Origin: Anadara kagoshimensis
Lineage: Eukaryota > Mollusca > Bivalvia > Arcoida > Arcidae
Direction: 5' to 3'
Assembly (NCBI GenBank): GCA_021292105.1
Contig: CM037874.1
Span: 29,378,300 to 29,442,299, forward strand
DNA: 64,000 nt
In this document: piece by piece, positions 26,001 to 34,953 of the stretch
Numbering within the stretch: the stretch's first letter is position 1
Layout of the letters: every line of letters starts with the position of its first letter
Translations under genes and position numbers: made by a program
Notes under the pieces: model-generated
The model's input: the letters and a program-made list of their open reading frames with translations, nothing else
What the model was told of the DNA's origin: nothing
Database searches by the model: none

Positions 26001-28734
26001 TTAAATAAGTTAAAATCGAATAAAACTTCAATTAAAATTCACAATGCATAAAACAGCAAAACCAAAATAAGCAAAATTTAAATTTACCCTTACAACATCC
26101 ATCATGTCTAATATATTAAAGAGAAATGTCTTCAACAATGAACAAAGCTGTATATAACCATGTGGACGATATTGTGGCATTTCAAGGTAAAAAGGTGGGA
26201 AGGTTTTATCACCTTTTGGGAATGAGCATTTTAAATGGATGATTATAAAATTAATTAAATTATGAATAAGCTTAAAAAATATCAAACTGCAAAATAAATT
26301 AAGCTCACACAAGGAAGAATTCTTTAAATGTCTATTTACCAATGAGCTCACGAGGAAAAGATAAAACTTGTAATGGTTTGTGGTGTATCTCATGGTTACT
26401 ATCTAGCGGTATTCTATGAAGATCTTAAAAGAAACACATTTTAGAGAAAGTGGATTTTCAGTCAAAAGTTTTATCCCATATAGAAATTAATCTCTAGGTG
26501 CTTCAATGTGTTCCCTTAATTTTTAGATTTCAGTTTACATAATTATCTGAAATGTTTTTAATAGTTTTAAATAAATGACGATTTGGAATGCATTTAAAAT
26601 ATTATGCCAAAACAGAAGCTAAAGAAGTCTCTTGAGAGACAAATCGTCCCCAACATTGCAGAGTTGTTTCCAAAAGAAAATTATGGTAGTAAATCTTGAA
26701 AGAAATAAAAAGAAAGTACCAGCAACAAAAACTAATATAAACATACCACTGCATGTACACAATAACTGCTACGCAATCCTTACAACAAAGTACTGTACCT
26801 GGTAGCATGTTGTGTCTGATATATACTCTTAGTTACATTTTAGTCATTAAATTTTGATCTAATCCAATTTTTTTCCATGCAACATTTTTTAGCATGTTTA
26901 AGTATATTGTTAAAACATAAAAATCAATATGTTGTCATCAATTAATAAAGAAAACTCAGTATTATCTTATATAAAATACCCTCATAATAACGACAGATAC
27001 TTAGATAATGTAGCGGATAATTATTAGAAAATGGGTGATATTTTGTTGTATAAATTTTGATCAATATCATCAAGTTTTATATCAATATAAAATACAGATA
27101 CACCTGTTACATGTTCCTGTTACCTGTTATAGCAGGTATTTAATTACTAGTACTTTTACTGGGTTAATGGAAAAAAAGACAGGTAAAATTGAAAAGTAAA
27201 TAATTTAAAATTGAAAGTTAGTGATGTGCTGATGATTGATTATAATCAACAATTGATAGATTGTGACCAGGTTTCAAGTACTCAATTAAAGTGTTGAATA
27301 ATTGATAATCAGTTCCCTTTTTGTCAGGCAGAGAATAAGAAATAACACATGGTTGTAATTATGAAAACTCAAATCTGCAGAGTCGGATTCAGAATTAGGC
27401 AGTGAGAGGCAAAGTTGTATTCAGAAATGGTCAAAGTTAAAGTTTTATCAAGAATAATACTCATGTAACTACCGGTACTTCACTTAAGAAAACTACATGT
27501 ACACTAACAGTGTAGTACATTACTGGATGGTCTCAAATTTGAAATGTTAATAAGATGTTATGAAAAGTGTTTTACACTATCTACTGAGTACAGGTACTAT
27601 ATAACTTTGTTATTCATGAAATATACATGTACATGTACTACTAGTATCTAAAGACTAAATACAGAAAAAAACCAGAGACTTAAGAATGGAGTAGAGTGAA
27701 GTAGTAATGAAGTTTTATGCCAAAGTTAAGATACTTTCACTTATATGACAGCAGACAGTTCTTAATTTGCTCAGTCTGTTTCAAGCGTTTGTGGTTGTAA
27801 GCATCCTCTGTAGCGACCACAGGTTTCCTTCTATTTTTCAAACATAGATGGCACCAAGCCGTTTAAATTTTAAAATGGCTCTTGTCAGAAATGTCAGTGC
27901 CCCTGACTAAATTCAAACATTTGGCCCTTGGATATGAAGTATGAAAAATTGTGCCACTGTAAATGTTTGCAACCGAACACCTTCGATTTTAATTGTAGAA
28001 ACCTTGTCCCAGTTGTTTGTGTAGTGATATAGCTACATGGTGTAGTGTGTAATAAATAAAGGTTAAGAGACGTTACTACTGTTTCACCTTTCAGGCGAAA
28101 TGGTAGAGCGCTTGCTTTACAAACAGGCGACACAGGTTTGATTTCCTGTGTCGGGGAAGGGAATTTTTTCATTGTTACTAGCATTTATGTTACATTTGTA
28201 ATTTTATGTTTGAAAATATTGTGTCCAATTATTTGAAACATGTTTTGAATGTAATGTTCTCTGATTAATAAATTCAAATACTTGAAATAGTAACACTCCT
28301 TTGCAGTTACAGGGCCATAATGGAAGAATTACTGAAGAATATGAAAATTATCAAACAGGTGTTTATTGACACGTGGATGTAAACAACAAACCAGGATATG
28401 TTTTTGTTTTCATGAAAAATCAAAATTTATGCGCATTTTCCAAGCCAAAGAACACGGGGTTTAACAGGGAACAACTGGCGAAGAGATCAAGCACACACGA
28501 AAAAGGCAAACAAAGAAAATCAAAACAACCAAAGAATTAAAAACAAAAGATGTGAAACAACATCCAACGAAAATCTAAACTATAAAACCAACAAGCAAGC
28601 CAAAAATCGGGTCGCAGTTGACACCTTACCAACTCTCTCTTACGGCCCTTGGTTTTTAATCCCTTAATTTTAAGTTTCTCTCTCAATTTATCAACGGTTA
28701 ATCTCTGTAGTTCCTTGATTGTAACTTTAGTCAT
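10893..28734 (-). CDS. VMP1: VMP1, vacuole membrane protein 1, with an N-terminal SAP-like motif (whole gene, spliced)
   Basis: This is an ER multispanning protein of the VTT/DedA family, known to act as a lipid scramblase in autophagosome formation and ER contact sites. The exons, high to low, are 28630-28734, 22409-22686, 21610-21700, 20202-20312, 19405-19484, 18645-18729, 17755-17895, 14890-14970, 13975-14091, 13322-13383, 12239-12341 and 10893-11033. All have GT/AG ends, and the phases add up to 1395 nt (464 residues). Human VMP1 has about 406. Family signatures seen are [68 protein letters not shown] and [15 protein letters not shown]. Residues 1-45 look like a SAP motif, which human VMP1 lacks. 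An in-frame Met at residue 60 would give a 405-residue, SAP-less form. A 90-nt cassette at 15501-15590 may be optional. Identity is near certain; the first exon is an inference from splicing phase and motif completion. Confidence 0.93.
11885..12092. repeat. foldback element in a VMP1 intron
   Basis: The arms are ttgagttcgccagtgtaccac and its near-complement gtggtacactggccaactcaa, about 170 bp apart. The word gttcgccactgtaccacatgat recurs at 58038, so this is a family. Confidence 0.55.
12239..12341 (-). CDS. VMP1: VMP1 exon 12
   Basis: It encodes [20 protein letters not shown] and KKKLHHK, matching human [25 protein letters not shown]. It ends at phase 0 before GTAAGT. Confidence 0.95.
12382..12520. 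mobile_element. MITE family 2, copy A
   Basis: Degenerate copy: ataaaccctcattcactgcc to ggcattataacaaggtttta ctgta. See 31402-31579 for the best copy. Confidence 0.6.
12953..13153. mobile_element. MITE family 4, copy B
   Basis: Shares gccatgccttttatgttcc, gcatcacggcaactaatgat and gacatcattaaatggcaca with 3.1 kb and, inverted, 37.7 kb. Confidence 0.6.
13322..13383 (-). CDS. VMP1: VMP1 exon 11 (short)
   Basis: It encodes [20 protein letters not shown], matching human KIFVIITFSKHIVEQMVAFI. It is 62 nt and ends at phase 2. The donor is AGG|GTAAGT and the acceptor tatttacag. Confidence 0.92.
13560..13905 (+). repeat. old interspersed repeat fragment in a VMP1 intron
   Basis: It resembles the 39.4-39.9 kb units (caaatttcaacaaaattggt, tttacagtaatgac..ccatctt). 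The open frames inside are by chance. Confidence 0.4.
13975..14091 (-). CDS. VMP1: VMP1 exon 10
   Basis: It encodes [20 protein letters not shown] and [19 protein letters not shown], the second half of the VTT domain and nearly the vertebrate sequence. Both ends are phase 0 with good GT/AG sites. Confidence 0.97.
14172..14424. mobile_element. MITE family 1, copy B with extra internal units
   Basis: The ends are tagtcaattaaacctgtct and ggcagatcagactgta. An internal stretch (gtggcccttatatagaggtg) is repeated two to three times, making this copy about 70 bp longer. Confidence 0.7.
14890..14970 (-). CDS. VMP1: VMP1 exon 9 (counting the optional cassette as 8)
   Basis: It encodes [20 protein letters not shown] and GILACAS, parallel to human [22 protein letters not shown]. 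The acceptor is atttttag and the donor CCTCT|GTAAGT. Confidence 0.96.
15240..15415. repeat. hairpin element in a VMP1 intron
   Basis: Arms tttttccttttgttatggaa, gtatgaaagaattggacatt and their near-complement near 15355-15400 fold back around a loop of about 60 bp. Confidence 0.6.
15501..15590 (-). CDS. VMP1: possible optional VMP1 cassette exon (90 nt)
   Basis: An open 90-nt stretch between a cacag acceptor and a CCG|GTAATA donor would add 30 residues ([10 protein letters not shown]...HVLNIP) between exons 7 and 9 without changing frame. The human protein has no counterpart, and exon 7 joins exon 9 well without it. The polypyrimidine tract is weak, so this may not be an exon. Confidence 0.3.
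15640..15848. repeat. hairpin element, ~200 bp
   Basis: The arms atatcatatacacagtgtgt ... gtcctttttaagta and tacttaaaaaaggac ... acacactgtgtatatgatat are inverted copies around a short loop. Confidence 0.7.
15904..17498 (+). mobile_element. 1.6-kb element with 145-bp units, copy 2 (VMP1 intron)
   Basis: Same ends as 7177-8907 (caagaggcccatgggcctta / ggtcaggtgagcta), same unit and same tail. About six and a half units span 15990-16960. It sits in the intron between VMP1 exons 7 and 9. No clear target duplication is seen. Confidence 0.75.
15990..16960 (+). repeat. tandem array, 145-bp unit, ~6.6 copies
   Basis: Units match those at 7.3-8.4 kb, each with tgacctt(g/c)acctttgaacc. Two units have a g-to-c change in the half-site core (tgaccttcacc, near 16549 and 16694). 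Confidence 0.85.
17636..17685. repeat. short perfect palindrome
   Basis: tgtatcaccacagtgtggtgatacaa is a self-complementary core of about 24 bp. A similar palindrome (tgtatcacacgcgtgtgtgataca) lies at 49720. Confidence 0.6.
17755..17895 (-). CDS. VMP1: VMP1 exon 7: ELPPYF motif of the VTT domain
   Basis: It encodes [20 protein letters not shown] then an acidic loop ([15 protein letters not shown]). The [12 protein letters not shown] block is the VTT/DedA re-entrant signature in VMP1. It is phase 0 at both ends. Confidence 0.97.
17942..18099. mobile_element. MITE family 2, copy B
   Basis: The ends tactgtaaaaccttaattca and gaggttttattgta are inverted. It contains ttggcattatagagggtttt and a gcgataagtgg-like core. 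Confidence 0.6.
18370..18585 (-). mobile_element. SINE-like copy, family A (tRNA-like end at right)
   Basis: Typical order on the plus strand: ggtggtcagtt, gaaacc..aatacccacagaaaacc, cacttggatctgtcc, ggtgagaggcactgtgat, ttaggccact. Family copies recur at 19707, 25585, 27690, 36325, 37125, 38880 and 63640. Confidence 0.55.
18645..18729 (-). CDS. VMP1: VMP1 exon 6
   Basis: It encodes [20 protein letters not shown] and VRLEAVMW, matching the human IICPDEE and SIISKVRIEACMW region. The loop is a few residues shorter than in human. The acceptor is atttgtag and the donor GTAAGT. Confidence 0.95.
18935..19205 (-). mobile_element. SINE-like copy, family B, truncated
   Basis: Shares agccaagaatattt..ctagacattaccagctatagg, ttgcagaga, cgtgacttgggacacc and ttctaaatgccaagtgtttgg with the fuller 51.9-kb copy. 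The tRNA-like head is absent. Confidence 0.6.
19405..19484 (-). CDS. VMP1: VMP1 exon 5
   Basis: It encodes [20 protein letters not shown] and EPPYPT, the luminal loop conserved in VMP1. The acceptor is tttatcag and the donor ACTGA|GTAAGT, leaving phase 2. Confidence 0.96.
19700..19875 (-). mobile_element. SINE-like copy, family A
   Basis: ggtggagtggagtcatgctg, gtccagtcatgattttttca, atggtggagaaaactgg and catcaagtgatatgac match the family order. It is diverged. Confidence 0.5.
20202..20312 (-). CDS. VMP1: VMP1 exon 4
   Basis: It encodes [20 protein letters not shown] followed by [17 protein letters not shown], almost identical in pattern to the vertebrate protein. The acceptor is atttcag and the donor GTAAGT. 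It is phase 0 at both ends. Confidence 0.96.
20335..20715 (-). mobile_element. tRNA-headed SINE, fullest copy of family C
   Basis: On the minus strand the head reads gaggtcgcggtggcctaatg and later gagtttgagtcccgctcaga, tRNA-like A and B boxes, followed by a body shared with 1806-2060. It lies in a VMP1 intron. Confidence 0.65.
20786..21242 (+). repeat. tandem array, ~90-bp unit, five copies
   Basis: The unit runs tcaagacataagactgttta atgcccagacatac...ggtcaattctggatctttca then ctaggatattccctag and attcaatcctg. Copies are almost identical, so the array is young. It seems built from part of the family A SINE body (tttaatgccc, gaggtggtcaattc). Confidence 0.85.
21610..21700 (-). CDS. VMP1: VMP1 exon 3: hydrophobic helix
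   Basis: It encodes a basic stretch LWTRKK and a membrane segment [18 protein letters not shown], matching the human segment that ends in YYVEGVHQQ. The acceptor is tttttcag and the donor AAAAG|GTATGT. Confidence 0.92.
21928..22090. mobile_element. short TIR element, copy 1 (inverted partner at 61957-62129)
   Basis: It runs from tttccattcctggtagccaa to tttgtggaaacctag. Its complement is almost the same as 61957-62129, including aattagtagccaatggcgat. Confidence 0.7.
22409..22686 (-). CDS. VMP1: VMP1 exon 2: end of SAP motif, linker, first conserved block
   Basis: The exon opens [13 protein letters not shown], the second SAP helix, followed by a charged linker. It then contains [12 protein letters not shown] (Met60), which resembles the place where human VMP1 begins, and the conserved [19 protein letters not shown]. 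The acceptor is tttttag and the donor AAAAG|GTACAT, leaving phase 2. Confidence 0.9.
23193..23300 (-). mobile_element. SINE family B tail with a local duplication
   Basis: gttaaacgtcccagtcaagaatatttcact, then tagtcaagaatatttcactt again with atcaaaattgtaatac/atgg: a 50-bp direct duplication of the tail. Confidence 0.55.
23430..23735. mobile_element. TIR element ~300 bp
   Basis: The ends tactgtagattact and gcaatctacagta are inverted. The interior has ttcatgagtatcaca and tcgcgattctag, and nothing coding. Confidence 0.5.
24433..24845. mobile_element. TIR element ~410 bp
   Basis: The ends gctgtcattgatgggaattt and atcaatctatcaatgacag are inverted and rich in atcgatata words. The open frame 24599-24805 has no known domain. 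Confidence 0.55.
25232..25490 (+). repeat. direct duplication, ~130-150 bp, two copies
   Basis: acatgcacatttacatgtgc, actttacaaaaactattatc, ttcattaaatggtgtatgga and gatgttttcat repeat with few changes at about 25237 and 25362. Confidence 0.8.
25585..25812 (-). mobile_element. SINE-like copy, family A
   Basis: A good copy: gagttttatgccccagtcaa, gaggtggtcagttcaagaat, ggtggaggtaaccagaatgc, cttcagcaagtgaactgaca, cacttggatctgtcc and gggatttgaacc. It is a reference for the family. Confidence 0.65.
28085..28165 (+). mobile_element. tRNA-headed SINE fragment, family D
   Basis: caggcgaaatggtagagcgc and caggtttgatttcctg give A- and B-box-like words. The inverted partner is at 58595-58690. It lacks a full cloverleaf. 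Confidence 0.5.
28630..28734 (-). CDS. VMP1: VMP1 exon 1: first part of a SAP-like motif
   Basis: The exon encodes 35 residues starting [20 protein letters not shown] and ending GRKREL. An in-frame TAA two codons upstream fixes the start. It ends TTG|GTAAGG at phase 0, which matches the phase-0 acceptor of exon 2. [14 protein letters not shown] followed by GRKREL is the helix-1, glycine-turn and basic pattern of SAP motifs. Intron 1 is about 5.9 kb. Confidence 0.72.
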
Positions 28735-29554
28735 GTTTTAAGTATATGTTTGTACTTATCATAGATGTTGATACATACAATATTTCTGTCGAATTCACCG
28801 GCTTATGATTATCACTCCATGCACAAATGATACTCGTGTACTTCCGGTTGAACTAAAGGGAGATTACTCTAAAAAAAATTTACTACAGGGTGAGCCAAAA
28901 GTTTTCTAATATTTAACGATGCATTATAATATACATATAATTTAAATAAAAAAAAATCAAATTTTTAAACTTGTATTTAAATTTTAGTTCTTTTATTTAA
29001 CAAATGCTCTAGAATATGGTACTCTCAATCAAAGAAAAAATAAATAAATAAATAAATAAATAAAAATAAAAATAAAAAACGTGTCATGATATTGGCCTTT
29101 ATTTTACAACTTCTGCCACATAAATACATACATCAAATTATCTGACCTTGACCTCTTTGTTCATCAGTCTCTGCGGCTTTATCATGGTCATACACAAGTC
29201 TGAAAAATCACGGAATATAAAAAATACCATAATATTGAATATAAATGGGATGGTTGATGTCCCTCAAATAATACCATATAACCATACCACTGGACATTTT
29301 ACTCGTGCCTGTCCAAAGCTAGAATTTTTAAAATTAGTGATATCAATGTTTTTGTCCTTTCCTCGTCTTGTTTTGTTTGGCTGTTTTGTCATTAACTATT
29401 TTCATGTTCTCTGTTGTGTTGGTTGTTACTGTTTTCAGCTGCAAATTTCCTTCTCAAACCTTTTCTTGTCCTACAGCATTGACATCTTCAACCTTTTTCC
29501 TCCAACTTTGTCTTCTATGTTTTCTTTTCCTTCTTTCTTTGTCTTTTACAAATT

Positions 29555-29850
29555 GTATTTTCCTACAGAGTGGTAGAGTGCTCGCTCTGTATGTGGGAGG
29601 CTGTTGTTTGAACCAGCCACACCTTACCAAGATCTTAATATTGATAGCACTCTGCATTTAGAAATGAAAGTCCCAGGGTCCTTTGGGAGGAGACCTTAAA
29701 TACTGAAGAACTCAACTCTCCCTGCACATAGCACCGAGTGTACTGCAAAGGTAAAAGTTTCTACCACTTCACCTATAACTGGTATAGTCTTGATATAAGT
29801 GGAATATTCTTAATCAAGATGTAAAACTTTGTTCAATCAATCAATCTATA
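29555..29850 (+). mobile_element. tRNA-headed SINE, family B
   Basis: Head: gagtggtagagtgctcgctc ... gtttgaaccagcc; body with ctccctgcacatagcac, ttctaccacttcacctataa, gatataagtggaatattctt; tail (caat)n. The other plus-strand copy is at 45500. Confidence 0.7.
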
Positions 29851-30794
29851 ACTACAATTTTGACTCCTACAACTTTTTTCCTACAGCTTTGTTTTCTACC
29901 ATTTTTCTTTTCTATGCCTTTGTCATCAAATACAAGCCTTTTTTCTGTCTTCTTGTGAATAGCTTCTTGGAAATTTAATTATTGTAATTATGGTGGGAGA
30001 AATTAAACACATTATTTTTGCAACACAACTCGAGCAGAGTGCTTTGCAGTAACAAAACATTCCATTGTAGTACAATATTTGTTTTTAATTTTGACTCAAA
30101 AAATTAGTTTTCCATTTTGCCTGCAGCTTATTATACAGAGAAATGCTTCAAGGCATCTTTCATTTCACACTTCTCAGTTTGTAAGACTAGGGGAATGTTT
30201 ATTCGCTAAGTTGATATGCATATGAGTGTATTGGAGATTTTAAAGTAACCAGCTAGATGAAAATCTTCATTTAACAAGAAATAGTAAGCAATATGATTTA
30301 CAATTTAGCTTTGATTTTGTTGAAACAAACATTCTTAATTTGAAACACCTTGCACATCCAGTTGAATGCAGTTCAGCTTATAATATTTACATCAACTAAT
30401 TTTTCTTTACATCAACTCATTGACAAGAATAATGTTTACAATTCAGTAAACTAGCATGATCTGTCAATCTCTCTGGGTTGTTTATGTGTGATGTCAAAGA
30501 AGGCAGGGCTCAATGCTCTGAAGAGATGAAATGGTGTTAAAGAAGGCGGGGTTAGTATTCTCTGAAGAGACGAATGGTGCTGTTTTCGTTTACAGACAAA
30601 ACCAGGGAATGAGAAATGAAAACCAGTATTTTTCAATACTAAGATGATTGCCTTTTGAAAATTCTAAGCAGAAATATCAATGACTACTACTGTAAATATA
30701 AGAAATAACTTTCAATTTGTTTACTGTTGTATATGAACAAACTTGGTCCAAAAACGTTGGTCTGCAATAATTTAACATAAAAAGTTAATTACCA

Positions 30795-30965
30795 AACACA
30801 AACATATCGACCCATGTTCAAATCACAACTCTTCAAAATGGGCAAATTAAGTTAAACATGTTAATCTCCACCAGGGAAGTGAGGCCAGCTGCTTCGGAAG
30901 GGTAGGGACCTTCTGTATAGCTAGCTTCACCAGGCATGTCTAAAATCCAAATCAAATTGAGAATG
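30795..30965. repeat. interspersed repeat, copy 1 (partner inside 62718-63352)
   Basis: ccaccagggaagtgaggcca, cggaagggtagggacc, tagctagctt and gaatgaaaggaac match 63170-63270. Confidence 0.65.
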
Positions 30966-31401
30966 AAAGGAACATGGAACTATTGGACATCAAATACATC
31001 CAGGATAATAACCAATATGTATTTTAATAAAGTTATGACAAAACAAATAAATAAAAATAAAAAAAATAAAATAAAATAAAAGGAAAAAGTACTGGTAGTA
31101 TTGCTAATAGTTTTATTTTGGTACAAACATGATTCAATTTTCCGTTTCAATATCGAACTATTAGTATTAACAATGCAAATTGAAAATAACAAGTCATTAC
31201 CAGTATATATACAAAGTATAGACAGGGGTGTTTGATAATTGTGTCAAGATTTCATAACGAAATATAAAAAAAATCATGATATACATGTACTAGTAAATGA
31301 TCTCGTGTGGCTAAAAAATCCATGATCAGTGTCATTATAATACACAGCATCATTACAATACAGTTGTCACATGAAGATAAGAGAGAAGCTGTATGCTATT
31401 A

Positions 31402-31579
31402 TACAGTAAAACCTCGATTCATCGCCATCATTTGTTCAGTAAAATTTTGGCGTTATAAAGGGGTTTGGCGATAAATTGAGGGAGTTAGATAATGAAAAAC
31501 ATTTTGGGACTTCAAAATAGTGTGGCGATAAGCGAAGTGGCAATGTTATCGAGGGGCATTATAACGAGGTTTTACTGTA
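31402..31579. mobile_element. MITE family 2, best copy
   Basis: The inverted ends tacagtaaaacctcgattca and cgaggttttactgta flank a hairpin interior (ttggcgttataaaggggttt / gcattataacgagg). About 178 bp. Confidence 0.75.
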
Positions 31580-32819
31580 CATGTTGCTCTGGATGTGCAT
31601 ATACAATCTATTATACATGTACAAAGTTTATATAAGCAAAAATTTAAAATGTGCATATTAAATATCAAAAACATTTACACCAAATTTAGGTTAAATGTTA
31701 CTTAGTAATCATATAATTGAATTACCAATGAAAAGAAATTGACAACATAATTGCTTCTTCCTTAGGCAGTTAATCCTCTTATTTATGAATTTAATTACCA
31801 GAAGAATTGTTGACCTAAATTTGGTGTAAATATTTTTATTACTTCTTTCACTTTCTTCTTTTCAAGTAAGAGTGCTGTGTAACACATTATATCATATTGT
31901 TTTTTTTAATACAATTTTTCCTTAAAAAAAAAAAATTTAAACTTTATTCGAGTACCATTCCATAAATTCACATACATCCCAAAGGTTTCTAACTGGCTTA
32001 TGACATTTTGTTAAAACTAAATTAACAATGGTTTTTGCTTGATGTGTCACATGTTAAACATCAGTGCTCCAGATAATTTTTGAGGCACAATTCTTCATGA
32101 AGCACAGATTTTTGTTGCAATGCTTAATATGGTTAAATCAATACTGAAAATCATCAATATTTTTTTTTAATTAGAATTATGTTTGGTTTCAAATATGTTA
32201 TATCTTGTTAATTTTTATTTTATTTAACTCGTTCTGCAAGGATAAATCATTAAAGCACTTCTCTAATTTACTGTAAACGTGGTAATTTTTGTGTGATGGA
32301 AATTTTTGCTAATTTCAAAAATTGAAAGAAAAATCGCAAATATTACAAATTACGGAATGTCAATTTTATCGTGGCTGCTTACATAAGTTTGATTCACAAA
32401 CTTTAACAACAATAACTGATGTTTATTTTCTTAAATTTTGCATTGATGCTTCTCCGTTCACATCGAGAATTAGCTATTATTAACCATAGACAGAATGTGT
32501 CAGTGCTTTCAGTTGGATGTGCGCTATTTTAAAGAAGAACAGGAGACCTGTAAATAATTATCTCCCTTTTACATACATAAACTACTATTTAGTATATCAA
32601 TGTCATTGCCCTACTATTTGTCTCGCTTGTCCATCAAGATGATTTACCATAAATTATAAAATATGCACAAAGTGACATTCTTATTCTTAACAAGCTTTTA
32701 GTTTTGCGTTCCAAGATGCATGGATTTTTAATTTAATGCATTTTTGTCCAAAAGATTTGCGTAATTACGCAATTACGCGCTCTATCTGGAGCACTGTAAA
32801 CATCAAAAGGCCTTTCATT

Positions 32820-32823
<4 letters not shown>

Positions 32824-32867
<44 letters not shown>
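32824..32867 (+). repeat. A44 homopolymer
   Basis: An uninterrupted A run just before the 32868 element. It could be the tail of a vanished retro-insertion or part of that element's end. Confidence 0.8.
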
Positions 32868-32868
<1 letters not shown>

Positions 32869-33108
32869 TCTCTTGAGAGCCAAATATCCCGTCCTAACAT
32901 CTACAAATGTTTAATGTTTTCCCGCGACCTTGACCTTTCCGATATGACCTTGGTTCAAGGTCATGACACACCTTTGGACTATGAAGATTATTCATTTGAA
33001 GTTTTATGACATTCGTCCAAAGGAATTATGAGATATGGCCCAGACATGATTTTACATGGACAGACAGACCCATATGGTGATTCCAAACTAGTTTGTGGGG
33101 GGGTATAA
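32868..33108 (+). mobile_element. small element family 'ctcttgagagcc...ggggtata', copy 1
   Basis: Begins cttctcttgagagccaaata and ends gtttgtgggggggtataa. Contains tgaccttggttcaaggtca and aattatgagatatggcccag. Copies at 48554-48829 and 55585-55822, partial at 54706-54952. Confidence 0.65.
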
Positions 33109-33597
33109 AAACCTGTTCATACTAAAAACTTGGGTAACATGAGGATACATGTGAGTTTGAATAATGTACTCTGGTAATTTAAATATATAATTCAATGCTG
33201 TAAACAGACCAAGACAACAAAACTTGTCCATCAGGTACACATGAATTGTAGTCATGACTTTTTTTTTAAAATAATTTATTTTTAATAAATAATGTTTTGA
33301 GACATACTGCAAGATGAAGTTAAATAAAAAAAAGTTGCATAATAAAAGATGATCTAGACTCCAAATTACATGTACTTTGTCACTGCTATCCTTAGATACA
33401 TCCTTAACAGGTGTGGATAAAAATAGTCTTGACATTAAAAATTGTAATAACAATCATAGTCCTGAAAAATACAGAGAAATTCCATTGATTTAAAAAGGTA
33501 TTGAATTCTACCATAAAACACCTAATTGTCTTGACACAGCTGAACATTCATACAATTAATACTTCATACAGATTACACATAATATTCCTTCTGTTAT

Positions 33598-33932
33598 ACA
33601 TGTATATGAAAGGCCGTTTGGGGCAAAAACGAAAAAAACTAACACCTTAGAAATCACTTCTAACATGTTAAAAGCCACTTCCAACATGTTAGAAGTCACT
33701 TCTATCAAATTAGAATTGCATCTCTACCATCAGTTTCATGGTGTTAAATCTGAAACAAACTAAATGGGATAGATGTTGCATTATTTACTGCGTTAAAGCA
33801 AGTTTTAACACATTAATATTTCACACGCTAGAAGTTATTTCAAACATGTTAGAAGTGATTTCTAACACATTAGTTTTACCATGTAAATCTATCAAGTTTT
33901 TGGCCCAAACGGCCTTCCATACATGTATATAC
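33598..33932. mobile_element. TIR element with internal tgttagaagt array
   Basis: The ends catgtatatgaaaggccgtt tgggg and caaacggccttccatacatg are inverted. The inside repeats acatgttagaagt(c/g)a-type words in both orientations. Confidence 0.7.
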
Positions 33933-34479
33933 TATTTATATAAATACACTGGTAACATTATATACAATATTTGCCCGTCCATATAGTCATCCTGAGTTAC
34001 ATATAACAAAATATTAAAGTTTCAAAGTTCAGGCCCCAGTTTCACTATCATTCCTAACTCAAGATGTTCCTTAATTTAACTTTAGCAAAGTTTAACTATC
34101 TCTTTTTGAATTAAGAATAAACATTTCTGTCTACATTATATACAGATATTATGAGGAGTTAGGAATTATCTTCAAAATACATGCAATACAAATTTCCTGT
34201 TACATTAAATTGAAGTTAAATTATTACGTTTTCAAATTTGGAAGATTTAAGTTAAGGAACATCTTGGTTAAGGAAGGATGAGGAAACCGGGAATAGATAT
34301 ATGCAACTGTTAGTATTGTCCTGATAAAAGGTGATCCCTAAGTAATTACTAGAAACAATAGCTGCCTGATTTCAAGTAGTAACCATGCATTAACCCAAGT
34401 CACAGTGTTCAATGTAGAAGGGCCACAGGACCATTGCCCCCAACATTATAATTTTGTGCCAAATAAATACTAAATATAT

Positions 34480-34671
34480 CTGTGGCCCAATCCTGGCCAT
34501 CTTTTAAATCTAAGTTGAGTTCTTTCTCTTTCTCATTTATATTTGTGGCCCAATCCTGGCCATCTTTTAAATCTAAGTTGAGTTCTTTCTATTTCTCATT
34601 TATATTTGTGGCCCAATCCTGGCCATCTTTTAAATCTAAGTTGAGTTCTTTCTATTTCTCATTTATATTTG
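34480..34671 (+). repeat. tandem array, 63-bp unit, three copies
   Basis: The unit gtggcccaatcctggccatc ttttaaatctaagttgagtt... is repeated with one or two changes. The period is a multiple of three, so an open frame runs through by arithmetic. Confidence 0.9.
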
Positions 34672-34953
34672 TTCTTCGATTTAAAACATTTTTTTCAAAT
34701 AAAATGCATCAAGTTATGTTATAATGTTGACCCATTTTCTGAAAATATGGCCCATCCTTTTTCAAGCCGTGGGCCCTGCAACACCGTTTTTATACTGGTA
34801 TAAATGCAGATTCAAAAGGACTCAACTCTTCCTTAGGACCAAGGCTTCAGACTCCCTTGTAAACAATGAATTTATCAGAGTAACTGATAGAAGTACTCAT
34901 TCCAGATCACATTACAGTATTTGTATCTGTAAACTAGGAGGCACAATGTATTA

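Larger units (their letters stand above)
22690..28629. other. VMP1 intron 1 (5.9 kb)
   Basis: No other gene is seen. It contains MITEs at 23430 and 24433, a 150-bp tandem duplication at 25232, SINE copies at 25585 and 27690, and a tRNA-headed fragment at 28085. Confidence 0.6.
28735..34953. other. intergenic region, VMP1 5' flank to SPAG5 3' end
   Basis: The VMP1 promoter should lie just right of 28734. The rest holds SINE, MITE and TIR elements, simple repeats and unique A+T-rich DNA. No host exon was recognised. Confidence 0.55.

Noticed and set aside
26028-26393. 121-codon minus-strand frame in VMP1 intron 1
   Set aside because: The composition is that of A+T-rich intron DNA. There is no family resemblance, and inclusion is not needed by the exon phases.
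29148-29661. 142-codon plus-strand frame
   Set aside because: Low-complexity Phe/Leu/Ser text from a T/C-rich stretch, running into a SINE head. No homology recognised.
33088-33453. 121-codon minus-strand frame
   Set aside because: It crosses the end of a repeat element and A+T-rich DNA, with no domain or splice signals.
34482-34724. Open frame with three repeats AQSWPSFKSKLSS
   Set aside because: It is a by-product of a 63-bp tandem array whose period is divisible by three. There is no start context, homology or splice support.
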